A stretch of 64,000 nucleotides of DNA, from NCBI GenBank assembly GCA_030248065.1, contig JASAMV010006193.1:1-64000 (forward strand), given 5' to 3'. Shown here one piece after another: positions 34,801 to 48,434 of the stretch. How positions within the stretch are numbered: position 1 is the stretch's first letter; each line of letters begins with the position of its first letter. Under the pieces are notes generated by a model. The model was not told the origin of the DNA. It saw only the letters and a program-made list of their open reading frames with translations, and searched no databases. The translations under genes and the position numbers were made by a program. The DNA is from Rhynchonema sp. JSB1_4 (Eukaryota > Nematoda > Chromadorea > Monhysterida > Xyalidae).

Positions 34801-37196
34801 AAAAAAAAATACAAAATCAATCATTCACCTCTAATATTATTCTCACAAAAATTTAAAAAAAAAAATCAACCCCAAATCCCCCCCCCAAAAAATACATATG
34901 TAGTAAGAGATGTGATAAATAATGACTCGGCTATGTTTCGTCACTTTTTTGCTCATGTGAAAATTGATCGAAATGCAGAAATTGTAGAGGACGATTTTGA
35001 ACGGGATTGACATTGGCTCCCGAACCTGTGCTTGATATCAGTATTTCCCTTGAAACATCAGGCACTGAAAACCTGTCATTATCATGAGTGCACCTTTTCG
35101 CAAAAAACGGGTTGTGGGTGAGTCCTGGCAATCACTGTCTTGTGTCAGAAAAACAAACAAAACGAGACGGTCAACACTGTGACACAGAGCGGTCGTCTTT
35201 GGAAGTGCAGTCAGTCATGAGCTAATCGCTTATTGCCAGCACACAATATCATCATTTGTATTTATGACACATATTCGAACTGCGATGTTTTTCATTTTTT
35301 TCAGACACAGATTCATAAAAATTACTGTTGTCCCGTTCCGTAATGATGACCATTTTCTCACGTGTTTTTTGTCTCTTTATGATTATGATGCGTTCTTTGC
35401 TGAAAAGGGAAATGTCAGTGGAACTTATCACAACAAATATGAAATAAACAAATTATACACGAATAGGTTGTCTGAGAGAACCTACCGTAACCCGCGCACA
35501 TACCACAAACATTTAGCGCATTCAGGCGGGCAAATTCCAGCGGTTCAATTGAATTACGCCATTACATGCGACGATAACTCCGTTACCCACTAAACATCTA
35601 TAAAGTGCGACCCTATTCTTGGACCGAATAAATAATGTACACACCTCAGTGTGCCCTTTTAAGCTCAATAATATACTGTACGTACTATTGTTGTGCCAAA
35701 TAAACGGTTCGCAACAACAAGCTCTCTGCATAGCGAGTATTATAAAATGAAGTCATATTTAGCATAACAAACGCGCACTAAAGACCTCTCTCAGATACAA
35801 AATGTGGTAAATGGAATTTGAATATTTTATTCTATTTTGTCTGTCATGCATCACTGGGTAAAGATTTCGCCTTGAAAGCCCTCAAAGCTTTGTACCACAA
35901 GACACAACACGGGCAGATAAGGAACCTGTCCAAGCGAGAGACCCAAAATACCGCACAATTGAAGTCATTTGTCGGTATTTCAATCACATTTCATGCATAT
36001 TTTTACCTATATTCTTATTATGACCCTGCAAAGTCGCTGTTTCCCGTGTCAAGAAATTGAATTACGTTCGGCCTCATGAACTTGCTGGGAATGGTTGGTA
36101 CATTGTTAAGTGCTACATACAGTAGTTGATTATAAAAGCTGTGGTACTTTGACCTTTATTTCACATTGGGGACCAAGGGGCCCTTACCGTTATCGTCGTC
36201 AAGACTGTGCAAGAGTAGCGCTTCATAGAAGAAAGTTGATGTTTCCTCAAGTTGCGATGCACCATGAGCCCAAGTTAGGTACCCTAATGTCTGCCTTATT
36301 CCAAAAAACTGCACGCATGGGATATGTAAATGTCACGAAATGGAACTCCTATATTGTGTCGACAGGCGCATGTGAAACTCAATAATACCACCACGACATA
36401 CTGTAGTATACAATGTGAGCACTTGTAGGTATATATCGCTGCCAGACGGGAAACAAAACAATTGAATTATCCTCGACTGGACGCGCGCATCCGGGCTCAG
36501 ACAATCAACTTTGGACACAAAACCGGGCGTAAACAAGGAGCTGCCGCAAACACACAAGAGACATTAGCGTACCGCTGACAAGCCAGTCAGGCACCTAATC
36601 AAAATTGCGCAAGAGAGAAGATAAAAGAGATGTGGCAAAGCGAAGAAGAGTTTCGTATTTCAAATAATTCTATCAAAATTGGTCGCGCGCCCGACACTCT
36701 ATAATTTTGAACAACGAAAATGGCTCGTTATCAAACCCACTGGGGCTTTATGTTTCGGCGAGCTGTATTGTCGTTAGCAAAGAAAGGCAAGCACGAGATG
36801 TGTGCACTGTATGTTCCTAATTTGATAACCGATCATCTAGAGCCTTTATGACATATCTTGTTTTCAGTTTTCATAGCAAAACACGACAACAACAAGCTTT
36901 CAAAATGACCGCGAGTTTTTATTAAAGTTCATGGTGGCGAGAAGTGGATGTTCAAATCGGCACCAAGTAACATTTCTGGAGATCTAGACGTTTTCAAAAA
37001 TGACACAGCAAATCGATCGGTACCTAGACGAAGACGATGATATAATTCGGTCACCAGTCTATCATGAAAGGCTGCAAATTGTGCGCCTGAGTTTTGCAAG
37101 CTCAGAACTACATATGTATACATCGTTTTGTACAAAAATTTGAGGTCATAATACAAATGTCGTAATTTCGCATTTATAGATATCTTGAATGACAGT
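31832..37196. other. Gene-poor interval
   Basis: No conserved coding segment recognised. A pogo-like relic is at 33560-33718. The sequence 35818-36060 is open (AYHKTQHGQIRNLSKRET-like) but matches nothing I know. Several GTACTGTACC-type phrases occur. Confidence 0.4.
33560..33718. mobile_element. Short pogo/Tigger-like relic
   Basis: The left end CAGTCACACCTCTGCATAGTGAAC, next to TA, pairs with GTTCACTATGTAGAGG at the right. CAGT...ACCTC...GAAC ends are typical of pogo/Tigger elements. Only about 160 bp, decayed. Confidence 0.55.
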
Positions 37197-40100
37197 TTAT
37201 TTATCCAAAATGCACGTTTGCAGCAGAGCATTCACCACCTGGTATGGGTCGGCGTTTGAGGCCGGTCGACGATCTTCGAGCCAACCCTGCAAAATCAAGG
37301 GTACAAAGTGTTCACGAAAAATTAGATGGAACTGAAAGGCAAAAATGAGAAGATTAATTTCAGTGCCGTACCTATTATGTAAGAAACGGTTGTTTTTATG
37401 CTCTACTTTCCCTACTTTCGCAGATCGCATTGGCAGAACGTTTCTGCCCGAATGTCAAACTCTCTGCAGAACATAGAGCCCAGTGCGCGTTTAAGCCCAG
37501 ATCACCAGCCACACACGGCACTGATTGATATTGTATTCTAGGGTACCTTTCTTATAGTATGCCATGATCGATCGGGACCTGACATTTTCATTCGCTGTAA
37601 AGAAGCGCGATGCACAGGACACTGGTATGATGACACATTGTGGACCGCGCACTGTCGGTCGCTTTGGATGGTCACAACAAAGAGGGGGCACTGCACTTCA
37701 TTGTATGCACACCTTTCCAGTGTGTTCCACAGCTCTCGGTATGCGGACGGACACATTTCGTGACGCCGCCGCTGCACTGAACGTGTGCCAGGGAGCCGTT
37801 TCGTGTTTGCCAGTCAAACGGCGTTTGTTGTCCTCGCCACCTGCATGATTTTTTTAATTTCCCTTTTTTGTGACAAAAACACACTAGAGCGTAGAAAAAT
37901 CACCGTTTGGATCGTAGACTGCCATGTGCTGCAAGTGACGTTTCTCGAGCTTCTTGATAGCATCCCAAATGTGTCTGTGGGAAGAAAAAGATTTTCATGA
38001 TGAACCCAAACATTAGTGTATTAGAATATTAGTGCCGCTGTTATAAAAGCGTCAGTTGTGCTTATATGTATAGTACACACGGCACTATAATATCGCAAAA
38101 CGATGTCAAACTCACTTTACGCCACCTTCCTCTCGCATGGCTTTGGTGGAGAAGTTGATATGCCCGCCGCTACCATTCCAATCGCCTTCCACTGGCTGTA
38201 AAATATTTTCTCTCCATTTATATTTCAGCGCAATGGAAACAGAAGCGTACCTTCACATCCAAACTGATATCGACGCCAAATTCCTCCGAAACGCGATACA
38301 ACAGATAACGTGAGAACCACAGGTCATCGGCCATGTCCAGTGCACCCAACGGTCTGACTTGGTACTCCCACTGGGAAATTGTTGAAAAAATGCGAAGCAT
38401 GTTGATGTCCAGTTACTGACTGAATTTCAAATGAACCAGGAGACCTGTCCAAGCAGCACTTCGGCATTTATGCCACCGATGGCCAGCTTGGCGTAACGAC
38501 ACGACAGCAAATGTGCGTCGACCATGTTACGACCGTAGGATCGACCGACACCGACCTTGATAGAGCAGGGTGGAGCATCACAGTTTTGGGTCATAAACAT
38601 TGACACATCATTCAGTGCACACTGTTGCTGCTGCCTGTACATCTGGCTGGTTGCCTGATGTTTCACTTCGGGAACGTTTACACATCAGCGTGTTTGTCAT
38701 TGCTTTCCGGTTGCGCACTGCCTTCACAGACAGGCGGTGCACCAGGTCATCGTCAGTGCGAAATGCACCAAATGGCCGCCCAGTCTCATAAGCGCGTATT
38801 ACTGTATACGAGCTGGTTTTACCTATATGCTCGCTTGCAACATTACTGTTTGTGCAAAAGCACAGAGTGTCATCATTTTGCACAGACACATTTTAAAGAC
38901 AATAGGGTATTGATTTGAGAAAGGCCCAATGTGGTCCCTTACCTGCCCAATCAACCCACCGAGCAATAGTAGTCTCCCTGAGGTGCCGGGTAGCCCAGCG
39001 GCGGGAAACCCAACGGTCGACGGTCCTTGCCCACCAAAGTGAACTCCTGCTCAAAACCGAACCACGGGTCGAATGCTTTGGTCTTCTCGGCTGACTCACG
39101 CAGCGCAGCGCGATGATTGGTTGCTGCCATTGTTTACAATGGGTATATGAAACATCACGAAATGGAAAACAACGCGCACTACCGCCCACCCCGACTGACG
39201 GATCACAACTGCTGCACGCAACTGTATCGCGTACAAAAGTTTGAATGGCGTATCAAGCCAAAAGTTTTTTTTTCACCAACTGGCCGGATTTCCCTCTTTA
39301 TCGAACACCTCACAAAGCACGAGTTTGCCCCGAGTCGGATAGAACGGATCGGGTCTAATGGCCACCGGTTTGAGGAACATGTCTGAATCGTGACCTTTGG
39401 CCTGATACGTCGATGAACCGTCGAAATGCCAGTCGGTAATTTCTGAAAATTTGAATTCTATACCTTCTTCACTGTAATCATATAGCGAATAATATTGAGC
39501 GCTAGTCATTCTGGTCCCCACTGCCAATTACCGTTGGTGAATGTAGAATATAGTACGTATAATGTGACGGAAAATGTATAAGGTTCCGATCATGTTCAAT
39601 AAGGAGGATAGGTTGTTTTAATTTTTGTAAATTTCTCCAAAAAACTCGGGTTTTAGAAAAATATCAATTCAGTGTGACATGGTGACACTAGCCGTCAACC
39701 GTCTTCGGTTCTTTATCCACCACTTTGGTCTTGGCACGAAGAATCTCGCCAGTACCATCGATCCAAATGTACGTCAAGAAAATGTCGTCGAGTGCGCCTG
39801 AATCAACAAGGATGTTTAAAAATCAGTTTAACTCCGTTTCCAGAACAGGCAATCATGTACGGACCTGATGTGCACCGGATCATCGTCAGTGTGAGTGCGA
39901 AGGCACCGACTACAGTCACACTCGCTCACAAGTGCCCGTAACAGGAAAAACAGTGCGGTGTAACAGGTCTTTATAACCTTCGTCAGAATCTCCGATAATA
40001 AAAAGCCATCTCCGCATAAGCCCATTGTATCATAACCGAAAATGGACTTTTTGCAAAACCAGTGGCCCTTCTCTTTCATGCATAAGCCCGCGACCAACCG

Positions 40101-40291
40101 GGCAGTCTACGGAATCGCGGTGCTGCCTCTGGATGTGGTGTGTCATACAGCTGCAGGTAACTGCTCATATCGCGTCTCGACCCATCCAATGATCCCCGTG
40201 GTTGTCGTTTCGATCTCGATGCCAGCACTGTGCTTGTGCTGGTGGGCTTGGCGCATGAACGCAACAATTGGGTGCTCGCACGTTGCAGCAT
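37197..40291 (-). CDS. Glutamine synthetase, mitochondrial-type copy 1
   Basis: Ten exons: 40291-40099, 39797-39693, 39442-39281, 39123-38960, 38555-38445, 38370-38251, 38195-38116, 37974-37904, 37840-37713 and 37286-37197 (stop TAA). They join in frame to 407 residues. The enzyme makes glutamine from glutamate, ammonia and ATP. Visible are the beta-grasp [23 protein letters not shown], the metal-site [42 protein letters not shown] and [14 protein letters not shown] presequence of about 64 residues ([12 protein letters not shown]..., Arg/Ser-rich, no acidic residues early) precedes the usual start, suggesting mitochondrial import. Intron 2 appears to begin GCTAGT rather than GT, the only edge that keeps the frame. 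Exons 2-9 equal those of copy 2 in length. Confidence 0.93.
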
Positions 40292-42222
40292 ATTGGATAT
40301 GGAGTGGGCATGGACGGGGGCTGCGAAGGGAAAACATGGGACGTTTGTGGAATTCAAAGGGTTTTCTGGACACTATAGGTATGTTTTTGTTCGTTTATGC
40401 AAACGTCAGTTCTTAAATTCCAGCGGGATTACGGCAAAGCAAACACACAACTACAATTTGGCTGATGTTTCTTTATAAAAGAACTGAACTGGAAACATTC
40501 TGGTGTAGCAATATGAAAAAACCACTGATGTTGTACATAAGTATTATCTAGCGCTCTCTCGACATTCGTAGGTCTACACCGACCAGCAACTTTTCTTAAA
40601 GTTTTCAATGAGGTGCGAAGCAGAAACATGACGACTTGTGTGTTTCTCGTGTGGTGGCAAATGTCTTCCGTGCAAGGCTCAAAGCAACCGTGCCGGGAAG
40701 ACTGATTATAAATAAAACGGATTAAACGGATTTTCCGGATTAAACGGATTTTTGCGTGCTGGGGGGAAGACTGATTATGGACTGGAAAATAAAACGGATT
40801 AAACGGAATCCAGCTGTAGCTTAGTCCTGAACCAAGGCTTAGGCTTAGGTTTGAGTTTAGGCTTAGGCTTAGGCTCACGTTAGCGCACATATTTAGGCTT
40901 GGGCCTTGACTCAGGCTTAAACTTAGGCTTGGGCTTAGGCTGAATACATGCGTGGCATGCATAGCACTCGTAATCAGTCTTCCTGGGAAACGGCCCTGGG
41001 GGGAATGCTGATTATGCGGATTCCGTTTAATCCGTTTTATTTTCAAATTCATAATCAGTCTTCCCGCCAGAGCCTCTACGTGATGACGCATTTGGTGAAA
41101 AACAAAACGCACGTCTGCTCGCGGTCGGTAACAGACGAAGTTCCAGTGTTGCCTTTACGATGGCGCTCAGAAAATTTGGCCCTTTTGGACTTCATGTGTT
41201 TGAGTACAGAGCCGATGCTTTGTCAAGTCCATTGCCATTGAGCCCAAACGCTGAACATCGCAAAACACAAACTATATTATGTGTGTCGATAGCGGGCCAC
41301 AGGGCTGCATATTTTGCTTCCAATAAACCACGTGGAGACCAGACGGCTGTCATTTTGAAGTTTTGTTCCTCACTGTTGAACTTGGTGTAAAAAAGTAGCA
41401 GGAAGTTTTAGGTCGACCTCAGTTCTTCTTCATATTTTGAGAAGGAAAACTTCATTTTTTTGCTTGCCCAAGGCCTGCAATATATATAATCTTTTATATT
41501 CCATGTTGAAATCTATTTTATTCAAGACGCGCCAATAAAAATATTCTCAAATTGCGCCATGAAATGTACCGTATGATCTTGGGAATGGTTAATCAAGAAC
41601 AACAACTTTGTGTAATTTAAAGAATGGTTGACGGCGATACCTTTTCAAATTCAAATTCATGTCTACAGCGCATTTGTCAGGGCTACACACGTCATTATTT
41701 AAAATTATTCCCTTTAGGGAATCTGAAACGACGAAAAATACCTCGCGTACTACAAGGTAACCAAGTATTTGGAAAACAAACGTACAATTGCGACCAAAAC
41801 ATGTGCATCACCACAAAACTACACATAAAAAACCGTCTCCAAAATACAGAAACAGTCCCGCAAAAAACCTTTGACAAATAGAACATCCCATGTATCAAAA
41901 CCGAGAGGAGAAAATGAAATGAAACATCAAATGGCTTGACATTCAGGTGAAAAAATTTAATGCAAACCTCACCGGTATCGCTTTGCTTTCTTCGTTGCCA
42001 GCTCTTTTTTCGAATTTAGACAAAATAGACACAAAATAAAAACGGTTCAGCGGCAGTTCAGGTGCAAGCAGAACTTCGAAAGTCTAATCTTTCGCAATAC
42101 AAACCACACAGAAAACGTGAGGTATGGCTAGCGGAGCTAATGCGTAATGGAATAAATCATGATAAAAATTGCGACAATTTGAAAGATCTCAAGTTATACC
42201 GTAACCCATGGTTACTGCAGAT
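40292..42222. other. Spacer between the two glutamine synthetase genes
   Basis: Contains the fold-back with TTAGGC repeats at 40690-41062 and otherwise AT-rich unique sequence with no exon that I can support. Confidence 0.5.
40690..41062. repeat. Fold-back element enclosing a TTAGGC array
   Basis: The left arm GGGAAGACTGATTATAAAT then AAAACGGATTAAACGGA pairs with the right arm TCCGTTTAATCCGTTTTA then AATCAGTCTTCCC. The left arm has several tandem copies of GGATTAAACGGA. The loop (about 40836-40943) is a degenerate array of TTAGGC and TTGGGC. Confidence 0.8.
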
Positions 42223-45071
42223 TCACATGCAGCATGTTCTCAGCAGCGCGTCAACCACTTGATATGGATCCGCGTTCGAAGCTGGACGACGGTCCTCGAG
42301 CCAACCCTGAGAAAGGCGAGTTTGGGGATTCCCTTCAAATTCAGGCAATTAGTACCTGATGTTTCACTATATACCTTTCCAGTCTGTTGGACGGCTCTCG
42401 GTATTCTCACTGAAACATCACGTGACGCCGCCGCTGCGCTGAACGTGTGCCAGGGAGCCGTTTCGTGTTTGCCAGTCAAACGGCGTTTGTTGTCCTCACC
42501 ACCTTAAAATACAGAGTGAATTATATGCCTGGCACTAATATTGTTTGGACTTATTAGAGCAGATAATGTGTGTACCGTTTGGATCGTAGACCTTCATGTG
42601 CTCCAGATGGTTCTTCTCCAACTTTTTGATCGCGTCCCAAATGTGCCTACAATGAATGCGAAAGCTACGAACAGCATAAAAATGATTATCATTTGACAGA
42701 AATTAGCGGATCAGATTCGATAAAAATGAAACAGCACTGAATTTGCAAAAAATCAAACGCACTTCTCTCCGCCCTCGTCTCGCATGGCTTTGGTTGAAAA
42801 GTTGATGTGTCCACCGCTGCCGTTCCAATCGCCTTCAACTGGCTAAAATAGGACGCATGCAGTGCTTGACAGAATGCAACGAAGGAGAAAATTGTGATCA
42901 TACTTTCACGTCCAGACTGATATCCACACCAAATTCCTCCGCCACTCGATACAACAGATAACGGGACAGCCAGAGGTCATCGGCCATCTCCAATGCACCC
43001 AACGGTCCGACTTGGTACTCCCACTAAAAATAAACGAATTAAGGAGAAAATTATGACTGAAACTTAAGAGGAACTCATTGTGTGACCTGTCCGAGCAGCA
43101 CTTCGGCATTGATGCCACCCATTTTGATGTGCGCATATCGACACGCGGTCATATGGGAGTCAACCATGTTGCGACCGTAGGATCGACCAATACCCACCTT
43201 GAAACATTAGGGAATAAGATACAGTCTGCCATTTTTATAGCGAATGATAAAGAAAGACCCATCATTTTGGTCATCATAACAAGCAATCATTGTGTACTGG
43301 AACCGTTTAAGGTGGTTAATTGATAATATTGGGTGCGGTCTGGTGACTGACACACAGCATGTATTGTGAACCCAGGAATTTGTGGTGACGTAACCACAGG
43401 CTTTTAATGAGCTGGGAGAGATTGTGTGTGCGTGCGCTCTGCGGTGCGATTGTTTCGTTTATGAGGGTTTAGTATGGGGCTCACTCCCGTAGTTGAGTTG
43501 GCAGGGTGCCTCGGCTGGTTTGAAAGGTCGGAGGTTCGACGGTTCGAGTCCCCTCGCGTGGTGGTTGCAAGTCGACATGGGGCCCAAAATGTCTTTGGAG
43601 TTTGTAGATACATATGCTTAGAGGACACACTTTAATTAAGCTACGAAATGTAGTTTCAGACCGCCATATGTGTGTGGTCAAATTCTGGAATTGGGCTCCA
43701 AAGGATCGAAGGGCCGCTGGGCCGTCTTGACAAATCAGTGACCTAAGCATGGATGGCTCTAGGCCACAGCACGCAGCAAAAGTAATTCAGACTTCGGTCT
43801 AAAACTGGCCCCTCAGTTGATAACCCTGGGTGTCCAAGGCAGAAAGAAAAGCCTTCTATCCTATGCCAATTGGAGAATCTACTCCCATAGCCACTCACCG
43901 AACAATAATAGTCTCCCTGAGGTGCCGGGTATCCCAATGGCGGGAATCCGAGTGGTCGACGGTCCCTGCCCATCAGACAGAACTCCTGTTCGAAACCGAA
44001 CCACGGATCGTGTTTGACGGTGGCAGCGGCCGACTCACGCAGACGCGCGCGATGGTTGGTCTCTGATGTGAAACATCACTGTGTCAAACAAGGAGCATGT
44101 ACGTGGTCACAGACCACAAATTGATTGCAGGCTTGAGCAATATAATATCTGCTCGTTGTGCTTTTGTAAATTTGCTAAAAAGCTGTTTGCACTGATGAGG
44201 CCTGGCACTTCCCGAGGCTATACAGGCCAAACCGCCAAGCCACTGCACCGTGATTCTCCTGTCCGACACGACAAGCTTAATGTCATGTGCAGTAATATAA
44301 GACCGAAGCTCTGCTCATGCCAAACTGCTTCATGAACATAGCAATGTATACATAGCTCCCTTCATCATACTAAAACCCCAAAGTGCACAATAAATTATGG
44401 ATGTATACAAGCACTCACAGGAACCATGGTATCCGTGAAACATCAGGCAATTTCCACTAACTGGCAGGTTTTCCTTCCGGGTCGAACACCTCACAAAGCA
44501 CGAGTTTGCCGCGTGTCGGATAGAACGGATCGGGTCGAATTGCCACCGGTTTGAGGAACATGTCAGAGTTGGAGCCAACAGCTTGGTACGTAGAGGAACC
44601 ATCGAAGTGCCAGGGGTCGATTTCTGAAACGGCAGATTTTTGGTGAGCAGAAGAAAAATTGCATTGGGCCCTCTGCACTCTTGATGGTGACTCTCTGATG
44701 AGCGAAACCACACCTTTCACACTCTTCGGTTCTTCATCGACAACTTTGGTTTTCGCTCGAAGAATTTCGCCCGTACCATCAATCCACACGTACGTCAGGT
44801 ATACTTCGTCCATGGCGCCTTCAGAATAGAAGAAAAAGTACAGAGGAAATGCAATGAAAGAGAAAATCATTACGTACGACAATGTACCTGGCAGATTGCG
44901 AAATCGTGGCGCAGCGTAACCGTACGGAATGTCGTACAGCTGCAGGTACGAGGAACGGAAACGTTTCTGCGCCGAGGCGGCCGGGCTCAGACCAGGGCCG
45001 GTCTCAGCAGCCAAAACCGCCGAACCGGACCGAGACACGGACCTCAACAATGGACCAGTGAGTCTATGCAT
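42223..45071 (-). CDS. Glutamine synthetase, mitochondrial-type copy 2
   Basis: Ten exons: 45071-44888, 44818-44714, 44623-44462, 44062-43899, 43197-43087, 43023-42904, 42842-42763, 42646-42576, 42502-42375 and 42306-42223 (stop TGA). They join in frame to 402 residues. Conserved blocks: [75 protein letters not shown] and [10 protein letters not shown]. The N-terminal 60 residues ([16 protein letters not shown]...) are Arg/Ser-rich and precede YLQLYD, as in copy 1, again suggesting a mitochondrial presequence. An in-frame ATG also lies 27 bases upstream; I chose the inner one because the basic stretch starts there. Exons 2-9 (105, 162, 164, 111, 120, 80, 71 and 128 nt) match copy 1 exactly. 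Intron 4 holds a tRNA-like unit. Confidence 0.93.
43473..43562 (+). repeat. tRNA-like unit inside a glutamine synthetase intron
   Basis: TAGTTGAGTTGG fits an A box and GGTTCGAGTCC a B box, about 50 bases apart. Stems do not close into a normal cloverleaf. It lies antisense in intron 4 of the glutamine synthetase gene and resembles the head of a tRNA-derived SINE. Confidence 0.55.
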
Positions 45072-48000
45072 TTTGATGTCACAAATGGATTGGATCAAAT
45101 TTGGATAACTTCAGTCGAAGTGGAAATCTGAAATCTGACAAAATAGCACGAGAATGACAAAACTGTGGTGAAAATGACGCACATTTCGTGAGTGGGTAGG
45201 TAACTTAATGCACGTGTCACACGTAAACAAAAACGCAGCTGTATGAAAGTGATACTGCAGTTTTCAATTCAAAGTCATCAGAGCCGGGCATCGGATATCA
45301 GAGCTTTAAAAATAATGTTTGATCAGCTTGCAGAGTTTCAGATTAGCGCAACGGACACAAAATAAACCACCGCGAAAACGATATATTTTTATTATTTTGA
45401 TACATGAGGTGATGTCTAGAACAGATAAAGCGACTGGAGAGATAAACACTGTCGTTAATACAAGACGCATTCTTAGTTTATCAAGCTGGTGTACATATTA
45501 CGGAACAGGGAACACTGCCATGAACTTTGAACCAGACAACCTATGTAGTACTACGCACTAAACTGTGAGTTGTAGACAGACGCTCTCTGGCAAAACTTCG
45601 GGCATATCAGATCGAATTTCAAGATTTCAGCCCCAATTTTGCACTGAAAAATATGCAGACGTATTTTTCAGCCCAGCCAACTGACGCAATCCCTGCAGAA
45701 ACAGGGTCACGTGCTAATGACAGAATTTGACTGACTATACATATACATATATGTTGAAAACAATTTCCTGTTTATCCAGCAATTAGGGGAAGAGCGAATT
45801 TATGCATTAAGCCTGTACATCTACTTTTAGTCTCACTTCATTTTCTAGAAATGAATGCTTAGCAGTGTTTATAATCAAAGCATTTTCAGAAAGGTAGTAA
45901 ATTTGAAGAAAGACGAGCATTAGACAGCCGTGCCTCGTCAAGTCACAGCCAGCCACGTGATGGACCTTTGGTGAGATGGTGTGACGACATTGTGAGAGCA
46001 GCAGACGCATGGAACCAGACAAGCCCACATCACATGGACATAATGGGATCTCGATCAGCATGACGGCAACTGAATGGTAATAAAGCCGCGTTTTGCACTT
46101 TTCTTGCCAAAAGGACTACTCAAAGGTACTTGAAAACACACTAGAGTACGGCACAACAGCGCATAGGAAGCAGTTGTTTGTCAATGTCGAAAACAATTTG
46201 AAGCTAAGCCCAGGTTCTCATCAGGGCTTCAAGCAAACGTCAGTGACGGCCGTCAGTGAACTTATAAATACTGCAGTAAGTGTAGGCTTAGGTGTGAAAT
46301 ATTGTCACTGGTCGAAATTTGGCTAAACGCCAAACCGTGACACATTATTGTGGAACTTGATTGCCGGGCATGTGCTGTGCGGTAGTGAAAAAAACGATCG
46401 CGCTACAGTATGCAAACTACGGTTATTTTTTGTGCCCAGGAAGTGAAGGTTAGTGCTGGGCATAGTACACCTATTGTACATACTGTACATGGTAAAAGTT
46501 GGGTATGCGCTTGGACGTCACACGGAGACTAGACCTGAAGCCAAAGAGCCACCCACCACGCAAGTCACGGTGTGCCCATAATCATGTCAATGGCGAGCCG
46601 AGTTCCTTGACTGTACCTAGGCATAGACTACCACCCCAAGACATGCAAGTTAGGGAAGGAGTGATAAGCCACAACACTGGTAATAACCCTTAATATCCGT
46701 CAGATTGTGTCATTTTGTGTGCTTTATGGATAAAAGTAATAAAAAGGAGTCATTCTTGCAGACCAAGCAACGCCGATGTAAAATTCTACTCTTACAACCG
46801 TGCGGGATCCGTGAAGAGCCCACTTGCTTGACTTGATAAGGAACTTATTGAGACTGATCTTTTGTCGGCACTATGGGTATACGCATAGAGCGGAATACAA
46901 TAACAAAGCCGATCCATTTCTTTGTCGCAATCTGTCCATTCAAAAGTTCCGAAAACTCGGATGCTAAAACTTTCCCAGAACGAAACAGCTTCGAGGTGAG
47001 TGCTATGATCCAAAGTGAGTGCGTGGGAAAAGGTTCTATCGGGCGGGTCGCAGAATGAGCCCCTTGCCACACCGGATCAGAATATCGTATGGAAATTAGA
47101 TGTAAAGGCATCTGAAAGAATGTACAGAGGTGTCACATGACTTGCTCTGTTCTCATCTCAAGCAAGACTAGAGCAAAGTTTGAACTTTGTACATAAATGC
47201 CTTCGACACCATCTGTTTGGATCCCAGTTCAAGTTAGCAACCTATACTGTACAAGACCAAGACAGAAGATTGGAAGATCTAAGAACACAGCATTTAAAGA
47301 CAAATTACATATCATATAGAGAAGTCAGCCAGTAACACCAAACCGACATGCTGCTTAGTTCCGGCATATGTATGTATATGATAGCCATAACGCAAAAAAT
47401 AACCACGTGGTTCACTTAGGTAACGTGCCTGGTTCGACTATGTATAGTTCACAGAGTGTCTACCATTATACAGGTCGCATGCCAGCTCATACCGCTGTAA
47501 TATATGTGCATGCCTTATGTAAGCGAATTGGAAGGGTGGCCTGCCTGCCCTGTCAAGCCAGCTTACAGCTGTAAGCCCTCTCCATGTGAAGCTATTGATT
47601 GGTACTGGACCCGCCCCTGCTTCTACAGACCGGTCGGGGGTACCCGCGGCTAATATTATGTGAGTGCATGTGGGTGTGCCTCATGTGTGCTTTAGCTTGC
47701 GCTCTAAATCCGCCCGGAAACTATGCCACCCGCTTATGTATGCAATGATATACCCACACAAGCATTCTGCTCTCTGTGGCGCTTCGTGTCGGTTATTGCA
47801 CCTTGTTTCTTTATCCTTGGAGACAACATTTTTCCCGGACCATTTCACTTGCATTATTCGGCGGCCGCACGCGAGCATTTATGTTTCCTCTTTTCTCTTT
47901 TCGTATTCCTGCAGTCTCGAGCTTATCCCTTCAATGTTTTCCATCCGAAGCTTAGTCTAGGTGGTTTTTTTTAAATATTGAAGTTATTCGAGCTTCAACA

Positions 48001-48434
48001 CCCATGATGTGGAGTATAGAAACTGGAAAGCCCGTTTGTTTACGTTCCCCGGTAGTTTGAAAAAACAACGGAACGAATAAAAAACGCGATTCTGAGACTG
48101 TCATGTCAACCAGACACGCCAAGTTCTTATTAGTCATTTCAAAAAAATTTATAGTCAGCAAAGCTATATTCAGTGGCCTCATCTGCTCATAATCTGTCCA
48201 TTAGAGTATGATTGCGGTCGGATGAGGCACGAAGCTGATGACGCATGTTGTCATACGCATGTGTGAAACATGATGGTGTTCGTCAGTACGGGTGCCGGTC
48301 ACGCGAACGATTTGACTTTGGCTCACCACAAAAAGTCGTTGTTCAGAAATCTCAATAAGCTTTTGGGACTTGCTGCTTTCTGATGAAAACTTGTTTACAC
48401 GCTATACGTCATCACTGTTTATCCTGCCCCTTTG
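45072..48434. other. Gene-poor interval with a LINE-like trace
   Basis: On the plus strand near 45961-46065 a frame reads GPLVRWCDDIVRAADAW, resembling the RGRPxxRWxDDI segment at the C-terminal end of non-LTR retrotransposon proteins, soon broken by a stop. The rest has no assignable coding sequence. Confidence 0.4.

Noticed and set aside
26106..37196. Search for a hidden gene in the 11-kb gap
   Set aside because: No run of exons with consistent splice phases or known protein motifs was found by reading; this does not prove that none exists.
36929..37231. Minus-strand frame overlapping the glutamine synthetase 3' end
   Set aside because: No conserved motif; overlaps the final exon out of frame.
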